From assembly GCA_016744695.1 (NCBI GenBank), contig JADGDV010000004.1:1-64000 (forward strand): 64,000 nt of DNA. Direction: 5' to 3'. Position 1 is the stretch's first letter. Every line of letters starts with the position of its first letter. Source of the DNA: Hahellaceae bacterium (GTDB taxonomy: Bacteria > Pseudomonadota > Gammaproteobacteria > Pseudomonadales > Oleiphilaceae). Positions 36,446 through 45,021 of this stretch are shown here, piece after piece. A program made the translations under genes and the position numbers. The notes beneath the pieces were generated by a model. It ran no database searches, had not been told where the DNA came from, and worked only from the letters and a program-made list of their open reading frames with translations.

Positions 36446-37666
36446 ATGACAACCACCTTGAAAAACACCAGGCACAGTAAGGATATGGAAAAATTATTTA
36501 AAAACCTTTTTGGTGTAGGCTTCATCCTATTAGTATTAGTCATCACTTGGGGCAATTTGTCTCAAGCGCAAAAACACTGGGTGATGGATCTAGTGGGTGT
36601 TAGCTTTGATAGAGCGCAACCCATTACACGCCTTATTGAAGCTCCCAATAACGCCAAAAATCCTTTCACAGCCATCAAAAATACAGTCAATAATATTGCT
36701 AACAATGAAACAACTCAAGAGCAACAAACAGAACTCCAACAAGTTACTCGTTCGTTTGAACAACATGCCACATCTAGTTTATGTCTAAAAACCAAGACCC
36801 GCTCAATTAATGCAGTAGATAAGACTAGCATCTACCGATGGACAGACAAAAACGGTCAGGTTCACTTTTCAGACAGCAAACCAAAACAACAAACAAGCAG
36901 AGAAGTCACCGAACGCTACGCGTCTAAAACACAATATTTTCGATTAAATCTGGAAAGCCCCGAACAAGGTTTACCTACATTATTAGGGGAACAGCTACAG
37001 CGTGATGTTAATGCCATTTATAGTTATTTATCAGACCGAATGGCACTACAACATTTGCGGCAAGTAGACCTTAATCTAAAAGTATTCAATAGTGCTGCGG
37101 GTTTTGAAAGCTATCGAAAAATACACGCCCCCTCCCTTAACGCTGTGTCAGGGTTCTATACATCACGCAATAACGAAGCCGTAGTCATGCAGCAACGTTA
37201 TGATCAACAAACCCGTGCCATCGCGCGCCATGAAGCCACGCATGTAATTAATGCAGGACTATTTGGCCGTTCGCCCATTTGGTTTAATGAAGGCCTTGCC
37301 GAATATTTTGAAGCTTACACCTATGCCGAACTAAAAAATAACATAACACCCGCCAAGCAATATCACCTTAACCATTTATCATCGTTAATGAAGCGCAATC
37401 AACTCCCTCAATTGCATGAGTACTTACAGCTTTCTAATGCGGAATGGCGCGCTAAAGACCAAAAAACCATGTACGGCATGGCGTGGTCAATTATTTATTT
37501 GTTACAAAGTCACCAAGAAGGCGAGCAGTTAATGAATGCGTTAATGGCCCAGATGGCAGAAAGCCCTTGCAGCATTATTGATGCAGTAAGTTTCTGGCAG
37601 CAGCATTACCCTGGAGGCTTAGCGGCCTTTGAAAGCCGCTGGAGAATCATGTTGCTGTCTAACTAA
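36446..37666 (+). CDS. Membrane-anchored gluzincin-type metallopeptidase with DUF4124
   Basis: A ~406-residue protein with an N-terminal membrane helix (LFGVGFILLVLVITWG), a Gln-rich linker, a DUF4124 module near residue 105 (SIYRWTDKNGQVHFSDSKPK), and a C-terminal DUF1570-like peptidase. The zinc site is IARHEATHVINAG (HExxH), with the third ligand in WFNEGLAEYFEAY. All catalytic residues are present. It probably acts in the periplasm, anchored to the inner membrane. The start is uncertain: ATG 36446 has no clear ribosome site, ATG 36485 has AAGGAT but too close. Confidence 0.8.
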   Translation: MTTTLKNTRHSKDMEKLFKNLFGVGFILLVLVITWGNLSQAQKHWVMDLVGVSFDRAQPITRLIEAPNNAKNPFTAIKNTVNNIANNETTQEQQTELQQVTRSFEQHATSSLCLKTKTRSINAVDKTSIYRWTDKNGQVHFSDSKPKQQTSREVTERYASKTQYFRLNLESPEQGLPTLLGEQLQRDVNAIYSYLSDRMALQHLRQVDLNLKVFNSAAGFESYRKIHAPSLNAVSGFYTSRNNEAVVMQQRYDQQTRAIARHEATHVINAGLFGRSPIWFNEGLAEYFEAYTYAELKNNITPAKQYHLNHLSSLMKRNQLPQLHEYLQLSNAEWRAKDQKTMYGMAWSIIYLLQSHQEGEQLMNALMAQMAESPCSIIDAVSFWQQHYPGGLAAFESRWRIMLLSN

Positions 37667-37688
37667 GAAAGCAAGGAAGAGCTTCTTT

Positions 37689-37951
37689 TCATTGATGGTA
37701 AGTAATACCCAAAGAACCAAAGTTGGTTGGGCTTTCTTGCCCTTCGTACATATCTCCACCCCGTTGAGTTGAGAAAATAAAGCCCCAGTTCGTTGATTAG
37801 ATCCACAGAATGATTATCTTTAAAGGTAGTAGCTATTACCATCACCTTGCTTGTTCGCGCTATCAGCCACCCTCGCGTGTACGACGTGGAATAACATGGA
37901 AGCCATAATAACAACAGAGAATAATATTCGTACTTTATTTGTAGGTTTCAT
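37689..37951 (-). pseudogene. Second LpxR-like gene reduced to its two ends
   Basis: ATG 37951 opens a good signal peptide (ILFSVVIMASMLFHVVHARV), which stops after ~45 codons. Shifting frame, TTFKDNHSVDLINE matches TFKDSHSVELIHD of the LpxR-like gene at 33331; shifting again, NWGFIFSTQRGGDMYEGQES then PTNFGSLGITYH matches its last 30 residues (HWNLIFSTQRG ... TNFGAATIAY), stop at 37689. The ~250 middle codons and ~17 near the C-terminus are gone. The rest of the 508-base gap (37667-37688 and 37952-38174) shows nothing else. Confidence 0.75.
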
Positions 37952-38174
37952 ATTTTTCACTATTTTCGTTAAATTTCTATGGCGCACGTATAATTAAAAG
38001 CCAAGGGCAAAGTACCTAATTAAATACATTTAATTTTATGTAAAACCAAGCATTTAGTGCTTCGCACACTAAGTGTTATTGCTAACTCTCCACACTTTAA
38101 GAAACAGATCAGCTCTTTAGCTTTTAATAAAGTATCGTTGCATTTATAGTGTCGATAATAAAAAGGAAAGCATC

Positions 38175-39803
38175 ATGACGATAATGCAAGTCGTATACTG
38201 GTTAATAGCTAGCTTGGGGAATCTTTTTTTTCTCTATTTACTCATTCAAACGGGTAGTCTTTTAAATGCGATTCTGCTTATTTCAACCTTGTGTTACACC
38301 TTTATAGGTTTTTACGACCTTAAGTTTAGCCCCCATAACTTAAACAGACTATACCCAGTTGTAGCCTACATCAGATACTTTCTCGAGTCTTTTCGAGTTG
38401 AGATTCAGCAATACTTTATTGCCAACGATACCGAAGAACGACCTTTTAGTCGTGAGCAGAGATCTTTAGTTTATCAAAGGTCCAAAAACATACGAGACAC
38501 CATCGCCTTTGGCTCCCAACAAAACCTGCTAGAAGAAAACTATCTTAGTCTTTGGCATTCTCTGTCTCCCAAGGCCATCAAAAACGATGTAAAGAGCATA
38601 CGCATTGGGGGCCCTGACTGCACACAACCCTACGAAGCTTCTTATCTAAACATTTCTGCTATGAGCTTTGGGGCTTTAAGTGCCAATGCGATAGAGGCGC
38701 TGAACTTAGGTGCAAAAAAGGCAAATTGCTACCACAACACTGGCGAAGGCGGTGTAAGCCCCTACCACCTAAAACATGGAGGCGATATTGTCTGGCAAAT
38801 AGGTACAGGCCTATTTGGTTGTCGTGATGACGAGGGTCACTTTAACCCTGCACTTTTTGAAAAGACAGCGTCTAACCCTCAGATAAAAATGATAGAAATT
38901 AAACTCAGCCAGGGTGCTAAACCTGGCCACGGTGGAGTATTACCCAAGGCGAAAATCACACACGAAATAGCCAACATTCGTCATATCCCAATGGATAAAG
39001 ATTGCATATCACCCGCAACGAACCCTGAATGCACGACACCTATGGCATTATTATCATTCATACAAAAGTTACGCACGCTTAGTGGTGGTAAACCCATCGG
39101 TTTTAAACTCTGTATCGGAAACCCTGCGGAATTTCTTGGTCTATGCAAGGCCATGCTAAAAACAGGGATCACCCCTGACTTTATTACGGTAGATGGGGCA
39201 GAAGGTGGCACAGGAGCCGCCCCGCTAGAGTTCACAAACCGCTTGGGTTTGATGTGCATGGAAGGTACTTATTTTGTAAATAACGCACTCATTGGTGTTG
39301 GATTAAGAAATAAAATTCGTATTATTTCTGCGGGGAAAACAGCATCCAGCTTTGACCTATTAGCCAAAATTGCCGTAGGTGCCGACACCGTCAACGCTGC
39401 TCGTACTATGATGATAGCGTTGGGATGCATTCAGTCACGCCACTGCAACACTAACCTGTGCCCCACAGGTATTGCTACTCAAGACCCCGCCAGAGCTAAG
39501 GCCGTAGACGTAGAAGGCAAAAGTGAGCGGGTTAAAAACTTCCATCACAACACCCTGAAAAACTTTTATGAACTAGTAGGAAGTATGGGGCTTGATGACC
39601 CCGCGAAATTGACACCGCAGATGATAAAGCGCCGCTCACCCAATGGTTTATTAATGCCTATTGGCAGCTTAATCGCCCCACTAAAAGCAAATGCTTTAAT
39701 AAATGGAGAAGTCAATGAAGAGCACTGGAAGCAATGGTGGGAGCATAGCAGGGCAGATCAGTTTTTTGTTGATGATCAGAGTTTAACACCAAGTCCTGAA
39801 TGA
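38175..39803 (+). CDS. FMN-binding glutamate-synthase-like protein, membrane-attached
   Basis: A 542-residue protein with the glutamate synthase central/FMN domain (GltB2-like) and no amidotransferase domain. Two N-terminal helices (VVYWLIASLGNLFFLYLLIQ; LNAILLISTLCYTFIGFY) suggest inner membrane attachment. ISAMSFGALSANAIEALNLG, NTGEGGVSPYHLKHGGD and VDGAEGGTGAAPLEF are FMN-site motifs; CIQSRHCNTNLCP supplies three Cys for a 3Fe-4S cluster. ATG 38175 lies 7 bases past AAGGA. Homologues are called 'FMN-binding glutamate synthase family protein'; the reaction is not known and may not be glutamate synthesis. Confidence 0.88.
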   Translation: MTIMQVVYWLIASLGNLFFLYLLIQTGSLLNAILLISTLCYTFIGFYDLKFSPHNLNRLYPVVAYIRYFLESFRVEIQQYFIANDTEERPFSREQRSLVYQRSKNIRDTIAFGSQQNLLEENYLSLWHSLSPKAIKNDVKSIRIGGPDCTQPYEASYLNISAMSFGALSANAIEALNLGAKKANCYHNTGEGGVSPYHLKHGGDIVWQIGTGLFGCRDDEGHFNPALFEKTASNPQIKMIEIKLSQGAKPGHGGVLPKAKITHEIANIRHIPMDKDCISPATNPECTTPMALLSFIQKLRTLSGGKPIGFKLCIGNPAEFLGLCKAMLKTGITPDFITVDGAEGGTGAAPLEFTNRLGLMCMEGTYFVNNALIGVGLRNKIRIISAGKTASSFDLLAKIAVGADTVNAARTMMIALGCIQSRHCNTNLCPTGIATQDPARAKAVDVEGKSERVKNFHHNTLKNFYELVGSMGLDDPAKLTPQMIKRRSPNGLLMPIGSLIAPLKANALINGEVNEEHWKQWWEHSRADQFFVDDQSLTPSPE

Positions 39804-39810
39804 TCATAAT

Positions 39811-39848
39811 ACTCCACTGTGTTAATACAGTTGGGGAACTATTTTTAG
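39811..39848 (+). terminator. Weak terminator candidate after the glutamate-synthase-like gene
   Basis: CCACTGT and ACAGTTGG pair with one bulged base around a 6-base loop, and ATTTTT begins 7 bases later, 10 bases past the stop codon. The gap before the T-run makes it a weak candidate. Confidence 0.3.
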
Positions 39849-39881
39849 CATCATCGCCAGCGGATAAAAAAACAACGTGCC

Positions 39882-39980
39882 ACTTTCACGGCCCGCTGCT
39901 TTTTCTGCATTTAAACGTACGGCAAACTAATCAGCTAACATATCAAGGGGCATCGTCCGAATAGTATCTGGTGTTGCCGC
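39882..39980 (-). pseudogene. Tail fragment of a second alkylsulfatase gene
   Basis: In one minus-strand frame the bases read AATPDTIRTMPLDMLAD, stop (TAG, 39927-39929), FAVRLNAEKAAGRES. This lines up with VTATPDTIRAMSPDMLFDFL then SVRILPEKAEGKE in the intact alkylsulfatase at 40461-42443. Only ~33 codons remain, with no start and no upstream domain. It lies 13 bases beyond the small gene that follows the intact copy, so a tandem duplicate has been almost wholly lost. Confidence 0.75.
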
Positions 39981-39992
39981 CCCCCATGTTAG

Positions 39993-40457
39993 TCAGTCCA
40001 AGTTATTCAGCTTTGCGACGCCTAATTTCAATGCTTGTTGATAGCTAATCTCTTCTGAGACTAAACTTGCCAACGCCGCATCAGACAGAACTAATACCGC
40101 TGAAGGTATGCTGGGTCCTGGCACATGTATTTTTAGCCTGTGATCTCCTTCAACTTTCGCCCACAGACGGCTATCAATCAAATAAATATACGTACCTTCA
40201 GCCAGCTTGCCCTTCTGCTCTTTAGCGAATACTTTTAACCACCAGTTTGTTCGCCGAAGTCCATTCATCCCTTCGAGTTTATCGAGCTTATTGATTGACC
40301 CACTTTGAATCCCCCTCTGAGTTGCTAAAGCAACATCGAACGACCCAGCATAGCTTTCAGCAAAAGGATTGGGAAAGACACCGTCAAAAGAGCAAGCCCA
40401 CAAGGGGCTCACACTGAGTGAAAGGTAAATTAGGAGTGTTCTTGCTAAAGTATTCAT
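39993..40457 (-). CDS. Small secreted protein downstream of the alkylsulfatase
   Basis: A 154-residue exported protein: signal peptide LLIYLSLSVSPLWACSF, then a domain with no family I recognise. It contains ESYAGSFDVALATQRGIQSG and a Trp-rich strand pair (TNWWLKVFAKEQ; GTYIYLIDSRLWAKVEG). Its last ~30 residues (AVLVLSDAALASLVSEEISY) faintly recall the SCP2-like end of alkylsulfatases. It starts 3 bases after the alkylsulfatase stop, so is co-transcribed with it and probably serves the same pathway. Confidence 0.6.
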   Translation of the reverse strand: MNTLARTLLIYLSLSVSPLWACSFDGVFPNPFAESYAGSFDVALATQRGIQSGSINKLDKLEGMNGLRRTNWWLKVFAKEQKGKLAEGTYIYLIDSRLWAKVEGDHRLKIHVPGPSIPSAVLVLSDAALASLVSEEISYQQALKLGVAKLNNLD

Positions 40458-40460
40458 TAC

Positions 40461-42443
40461 CTACGGAGTCACTATATTGAACCAGAATTTAAAGTCATCC
40501 AGCATCCCCATGAAATCTTTGAATACCTGTGCATCCCCTTCGATCACCAAATCTCCATCTGCCACCGCACTTTCCAGTGTCACGTTGCCCAACTGAACAT
40601 TATCAAGCACTGTTTTCGACAAAGTCAGGCTAACATCAGAATCTGTGATAGCTTCACGGGTGTAATTAAGCACAGAGTTTTCCATTGAAAGCGTATAAAC
40701 CTCTTCCAGGTCGGTGAAAGTAATGTTGATCGTGAATTCTTTTCCCTCGGCTTTCTCAGGCAGAATACGCACTGACAGGAAGTCAAATAACATATCAGGA
40801 CTCATCGCCCGAATGGTATCTGGCGTTGCGGTCACTAACCCACCAAGCTCGGGCGTACCGTTACGCAACTCAAAGGCACCTTGCAAATAAACTGAACGCC
40901 ATGGGCCTGATTCAGACTGATAACCTAACTGCTCTAAGCTATCGGCTAACAAATTTTTGGCCGCAGCACTCTTCGGGTTAGCAAATACGGCGTGCTTCAT
41001 CACCTCTGCAACCCAACGATATTCACCTTTCTCAAACGACTTTTTCGCCATTTTAATGACTTGTTTTTCGCCGCCCATAAATTCCATGTATTTCTTAGCA
41101 GCCATTTCTTGTGGCAGATTATTCAGGTCAGAAGGGTTGCCGTTATACCAGCCCATATAAAACTGATAAACCGCACGACTGTTGTGCCTCAACGTACCGT
41201 AGTAACCACGGGTTGCCCAATTGTTTTCAAGTTCGGCTGGCAAGGTGATCATTTCTGAAATTTCTTCACCGTTATAACCCTGATTCATCAAGCGTACTGT
41301 CTGGTCATGAGTAAACTTATAAATATCACGCTGTTTTTTAAAGTAAGAAGCAATATCTTCATTACCCCATAGTGGCCAGTGATGACTCTGGAACTTAACG
41401 ACCGCTTCATCACCCCATGTCTCAATAGTTTCATTCAGAAAATGAGCCCATTTAAGTGCATCACGCACTTTAGCACCACGAAGGGTTAAAATATTGTGCA
41501 TGGTATTGGTGGTGTTTTCTGCCATCCATAAGGCTTTCCACTCCGGGAACCAGGTATTCATTTCAGCCGGCGCTTCTGTGCCAGGTGTCATTTGAAAAAC
41601 CATTTTCACACCATCGATGGTTAACTCTTCGCCGGTTTTTGTTATCTCTTGGGTCGGCACAATAAGCCCACCCAAACCTGTTGAAGTAGTTTGCCCCAAA
41701 CCGCCATTAACACCACCTTTGGCATTACGAGGTAATAACGCACCGTACATGAATATCGCACGCCGTCCCATCGCATTGCCGGCAATCACATTTTCAGATA
41801 CGGCATGTTCTGTAAAATGTAGAGGGGCGATAATTTTTACTTTTCCTGACTTAACATCTTCAGCAGAAACAATACCCGTCGCGCCACCATAATGGTCAAG
41901 ATGACTATGGCTGTAAATAATAGCCACAACAGGTCGTTCTCCCAACTCTTTATTGGCTAAATCTAATGCCGCTTTTGCCGTTTCAGGTGAAATTAATGGA
42001 TCAAATATAATCCAACCTGTTTTGCCTTTAATAAAGGTAATATTGGAAAGGTCATATCCTCTCACCTGAAAGATATTATCAGTCACCTTAAACAAACCAT
42101 TAATCATATTAAGCTGAGCATTTCGCCACAGGCTTGGGTTAACGGTATCAGGAGCCGCCTTATCTAAGGTGATATATTTTTTGTATTCTTCAAGGTCCCA
42201 AACCGGTTTGCCATCTGCTGTGGTAATGGTGACAACATCAGACGTAGCAATCAAACCACGCTGAGCGTCTTCAAAATCTTTTTTATCTTCGAAGGGAAGG
42301 TCTTTTAAAACTTGAGCATTGATGGTCTTGGTGTATTCGGTGGCAGGCTTCGATTCAGTCTGTACGGGCTTGTCTGCCGAGACACAACCCAAGGGTGCAA
42401 CCAGCATTACACTGGAAAATAGTAACATGAGCTTTTTATTCAT
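40461..42443 (-). CDS. sdsA: Secreted alkylsulfatase (SdsA1/YjcS type)
   Basis: A 660-residue metallo-beta-lactamase-fold alkylsulfatase, which hydrolyses primary alkyl sulfates such as dodecyl sulfate to alcohol and sulfate. SHSHLDHYGGATGI (~residue 178) supplies the HxHxDH zinc ligands, and NTMHNILTLRGAKVRDALKW and VKFQSHHWPLWGN are SdsA1 signatures. The SCP2-like C-terminal domain (VSLTLSKTVLDNVQLGNVTL) binds the alkyl chain in this family. The N-terminus (LMLLFSSVMLVAPLGCVSAD) is a signal peptide with a possible but imperfect lipobox. AAGGAC precedes the ATG. Divergent from the AraC gene, which probably controls it. Confidence 0.92.
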   Translation of the reverse strand: MNKKLMLLFSSVMLVAPLGCVSADKPVQTESKPATEYTKTINAQVLKDLPFEDKKDFEDAQRGLIATSDVVTITTADGKPVWDLEEYKKYITLDKAAPDTVNPSLWRNAQLNMINGLFKVTDNIFQVRGYDLSNITFIKGKTGWIIFDPLISPETAKAALDLANKELGERPVVAIIYSHSHLDHYGGATGIVSAEDVKSGKVKIIAPLHFTEHAVSENVIAGNAMGRRAIFMYGALLPRNAKGGVNGGLGQTTSTGLGGLIVPTQEITKTGEELTIDGVKMVFQMTPGTEAPAEMNTWFPEWKALWMAENTTNTMHNILTLRGAKVRDALKWAHFLNETIETWGDEAVVKFQSHHWPLWGNEDIASYFKKQRDIYKFTHDQTVRLMNQGYNGEEISEMITLPAELENNWATRGYYGTLRHNSRAVYQFYMGWYNGNPSDLNNLPQEMAAKKYMEFMGGEKQVIKMAKKSFEKGEYRWVAEVMKHAVFANPKSAAAKNLLADSLEQLGYQSESGPWRSVYLQGAFELRNGTPELGGLVTATPDTIRAMSPDMLFDFLSVRILPEKAEGKEFTINITFTDLEEVYTLSMENSVLNYTREAITDSDVSLTLSKTVLDNVQLGNVTLESAVADGDLVIEGDAQVFKDFMGMLDDFKFWFNIVTP

Positions 42444-42500
42444 ATTAGTCCTTTATATATTTTGAGTAGTTAATGAGCAAGCACTGAGAGTATTGTATTC

Positions 42501-42564
42501 ATTATAATTATTAAATTTTACTACATTAAACAGTTTTGTTACCGCCGTAAGATGGTAGTATAAA
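42501..42564. promoter_or_regulatory. Divergent promoters between alkylsulfatase and AraC gene
   Basis: Plus strand: TTGTTA (42536-42541), a 17-base spacer, and TATAAA (42559-42564) form a good sigma-70 promoter for the AraC gene. Minus strand: TATAAT (42501-42506), 58 bases before the alkylsulfatase ATG, with a poor -35, as expected for an activator-dependent promoter. Confidence 0.45.
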
Positions 42565-42573
42565 TTAGTCACA

Positions 42574-43587
42574 ATGAGAATTTATCACCAAGGTCGTTGT
42601 AAAAGTATGCAATTTCCGCAAAAAAACAATAACAGTGAACAAATAAGAAGTATTTCAACATCCAACATTGAAGCCTTAGCTCAATTTCAAGTCAATAAAA
42701 ATCGACACTATACACAGCTTCAGCCTGGCTCTCTGGTTGGTGACTATTCAGAAGTCAACCTTGGCGATGTTCAGATTTTTCGTGAGAGCCTGACCGCTGG
42801 GGCTAGAATTGTAGCAACACCCTCAGCAACGTTTGTTCCTTTTGCGGCTATATCTCCTGAGTCTGGAAACTATCGGTTTTGTGGTAAAGAGTCTAAAAAC
42901 AACACACTTCTTCAGGCTACAGGGGGTGAATGGGATATCTGTTTCAAAAACCGTTTAGACTATGTTTGTGCTGCCTTTAATCGAGAAACCCTGAATACTA
43001 ATATTGAGCTATTAACGGGCCGGGAGATACCGGCTGAATGGCTTGTAAGTAAAGCTAGTGTAACCAATCTATATGAGCGTAATTGCTATGCACAGGGTGT
43101 GGCAACCATATTACAATCGGTACAATGCCGACCAGAGATTTTACAAAACACCTCCTCGCAACGCATGCTGAGTGATGCGACCTTGAAATTAGCGCTTAAT
43201 GCGCTTATGCCAACAACCCAATTCATTGAAAAACTTAAACCTCAGGCTCGCCGTATTCAAGGCGTACGTCGTGTGATCGATTATCTTCAATTTAATGCAG
43301 CCCAACTGCCCACTATTCCCGAACTTTGCAAAATTGCTAAGCTAAGTGAGCGCAGTCTCGAATATGGTTTTCGTGAGTACCTAGGAGTTACACCTGTACG
43401 TTACTTAAGACTGGTGCGTTTAAATGGCGTAAGACGAGATTTATTAGCGGCTACACCAAAAGAAACAATAGTGAACATAGCACTAAACTGGGGCTTTCTC
43501 GAATTAGGGCGCTTTGCAGGTGAGTACCGCCAACTCTTTGAAGAATTACCCTCAGAGACCCATAAAAAAAATTGGAATAAAGTATAA
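42574..43587 (+). CDS. AraC family regulator, probable activator of the alkylsulfatase
   Basis: A 337-residue AraC protein: an N-terminal sensory domain of beta-strands (residues ~40-140, including AGARIVATPSATFVPFAAIS) and a C-terminal AraC double helix-turn-helix (LPTIPELCKIAKLSERSLEY; IVNIALNWGFLELGRFAGEY). It is divergent from sdsA across 130 bases, so I infer that it regulates that gene. Start is uncertain: ATG 42574 is only ~3 bases from the predicted transcript start, while ATG 42607 leaves a leader, but neither has a strong ribosome site. Confidence 0.82.
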   Translation: MRIYHQGRCKSMQFPQKNNNSEQIRSISTSNIEALAQFQVNKNRHYTQLQPGSLVGDYSEVNLGDVQIFRESLTAGARIVATPSATFVPFAAISPESGNYRFCGKESKNNTLLQATGGEWDICFKNRLDYVCAAFNRETLNTNIELLTGREIPAEWLVSKASVTNLYERNCYAQGVATILQSVQCRPEILQNTSSQRMLSDATLKLALNALMPTTQFIEKLKPQARRIQGVRRVIDYLQFNAAQLPTIPELCKIAKLSERSLEYGFREYLGVTPVRYLRLVRLNGVRRDLLAATPKETIVNIALNWGFLELGRFAGEYRQLFEELPSETHKKNWNKV

Positions 43588-43590
43588 GCG

Positions 43591-44475
43591 TTACACTTCA
43601 CTTAACTCCGTTGAAACATTTAACCTTGACCGATACCAAGCTATAACAGCCAGCATAATGGGTGTTTGAACCACAAAAAATACAGCGGCGAATAGCAAGT
43701 ATTGGCTGTCGTTAAAAATACTCACTGCGATCATTGCTGTCAGAGCTAAATTTCTAACAGGAAACTCTATAATCACAGCGGCTTCATCAGATTTTTTAAG
43801 TCGTAATGCACGGCACAAACAATAAGCTATTAAAAGTGATAATAGCGAGAACAAAACAGCTAATGTCATCAATGAAGATAGTTGTTCAATAATCTGTTGC
43901 TGAAATTGGAAAAATATCGCTATTAATAGCGCCAGTAAGCCTAACGCTCCCATACGTTCAAAAGCAGGCATTGCTTTTATCATTAGCTTTGGCTTCATGT
44001 GCCGCAACACCATACCAAGCACCACAGGACACAAAAGTACTAATAATAGTTGTAGTGATTGTTTTTTCATTAAACCATTAATGTCTGTACCTAGGTCTAA
44101 TAATGTAGGGAAGACAGTTGCTATTAATATAGGAAGCGCTACAACAGAAAAAAGGCTGTTCATAGCCGTAAGCGTGACTGAAAGTGCAACATTAGCCTTT
44201 GCCAGAAAACTATAAATATTAGACATCGCACCACCTGGGCATAACGAAACCAGGAGCATGCCGCCGGCTACCGAAGGCGCGGGTTGAATCAACATTATCA
44301 ACAGCCATGCAGCGAGAGGAAGAAGACAAACCTGCCCCAGTGTCGCAATCAAAATAACCTTAGGCTGCTCTTTCAAACGCTGAAAGTCAGCAGCGGTTAA
44401 GCTGGCACCAATGATAAACATTAGTAAAAAAACTAGTATTGGAATTGTTTTTTCAATCATTTTATTTAATAACAA
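43591..44475 (-). CDS. Bile acid:sodium symporter family (BASS) transporter
   Basis: A 294-residue inner membrane carrier with about nine helices. LPLAAWLLIMLIQPAPSVAG and MLLVSLCPGGAMSNIYSFLA (residues ~52-91) are the family's conserved core, with the S-x-CPGG-x-x-SN sodium-site motif. BASS proteins import organic anions such as bile salts, pantoate or steroid-like acids with sodium. It converges on the AraC gene, 3 bases apart, and is not obviously in its regulon. Substrate unknown. Confidence 0.88.
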   Translation of the reverse strand: MLLNKMIEKTIPILVFLLMFIIGASLTAADFQRLKEQPKVILIATLGQVCLLPLAAWLLIMLIQPAPSVAGGMLLVSLCPGGAMSNIYSFLAKANVALSVTLTAMNSLFSVVALPILIATVFPTLLDLGTDINGLMKKQSLQLLLVLLCPVVLGMVLRHMKPKLMIKAMPAFERMGALGLLALLIAIFFQFQQQIIEQLSSLMTLAVLFSLLSLLIAYCLCRALRLKKSDEAAVIIEFPVRNLALTAMIAVSIFNDSQYLLFAAVFFVVQTPIMLAVIAWYRSRLNVSTELSEV

Positions 44476-44634
44476 TCAGGATTGGGGGCATTTTTAACAC
44501 ATAGTCACTCAAGCTGGCATTCCCTACCAGAGAACAATGCATTTAAAGCGGAAAAAATGGACTTCCGTAAAAATGATATCTATTATCCTCTCAGTTAATA
44601 ATGACACTAAATAGACTATTAATAAGGCTACCAT

Positions 44635-45021
44635 ATGCTTGATTACTTCGCCCTAGGTATGTTGTTTTTTGTTGGAATCACACTGTTTTACGGTGTAATT
44701 GTAATACATGACATACCCTATGAAATTGCCAAAGAACGTAACCACCCTCAACAAGATGCATTACATGTTGCTGGCTGGGTCAGCCTGTTTACACTACATG
44801 TACTTTGGCCATTTCTGTGGATATGGGCAACACTCTATCGCGAAGATCGTGGCTGGGGCTTCAGCCAAAGTGGTAGCACTCACATTGCTAATGAGAGCGA
44901 ACTTGAAATTTTACGTCAGCAACTTGATAAATTACAAGACCGCATTGATACATTGGAGAACAATCAAAAAAGTGATGAAGTCACCCCTGACAACAGCAAA
45001 ATGAATGAGGTGGTCCGCTAA
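44635..45021 (+). CDS. DUF3302 inner membrane protein (YiaW-like)
   Basis: A 128-residue protein with two transmembrane helices (YFALGMLFFVGITLFYGVIV; WVSLFTLHVLWPFLWIWATL) and a C-terminal coiled coil (LEILRQQLDKLQDRIDTLEN). IHDIPYEIAKERNHPQQDAL followed by HVAGW is the signature of DUF3302. It overlaps the following HlyD-type gene by one base. E. coli has the same pair, yiaW-yiaV. DUF3302 probably forms a membrane partner for the adaptor protein, which is inference. Confidence 0.87.
   Translation: MLDYFALGMLFFVGITLFYGVIVIHDIPYEIAKERNHPQQDALHVAGWVSLFTLHVLWPFLWIWATLYREDRGWGFSQSGSTHIANESELEILRQQLDKLQDRIDTLENNQKSDEVTPDNSKMNEVVR

Noticed and set aside
37663-37914. 83-codon frame as a real gene
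   Set aside because: It covers pieces of the lpxR-like remnant in the wrong frame for most of its length.
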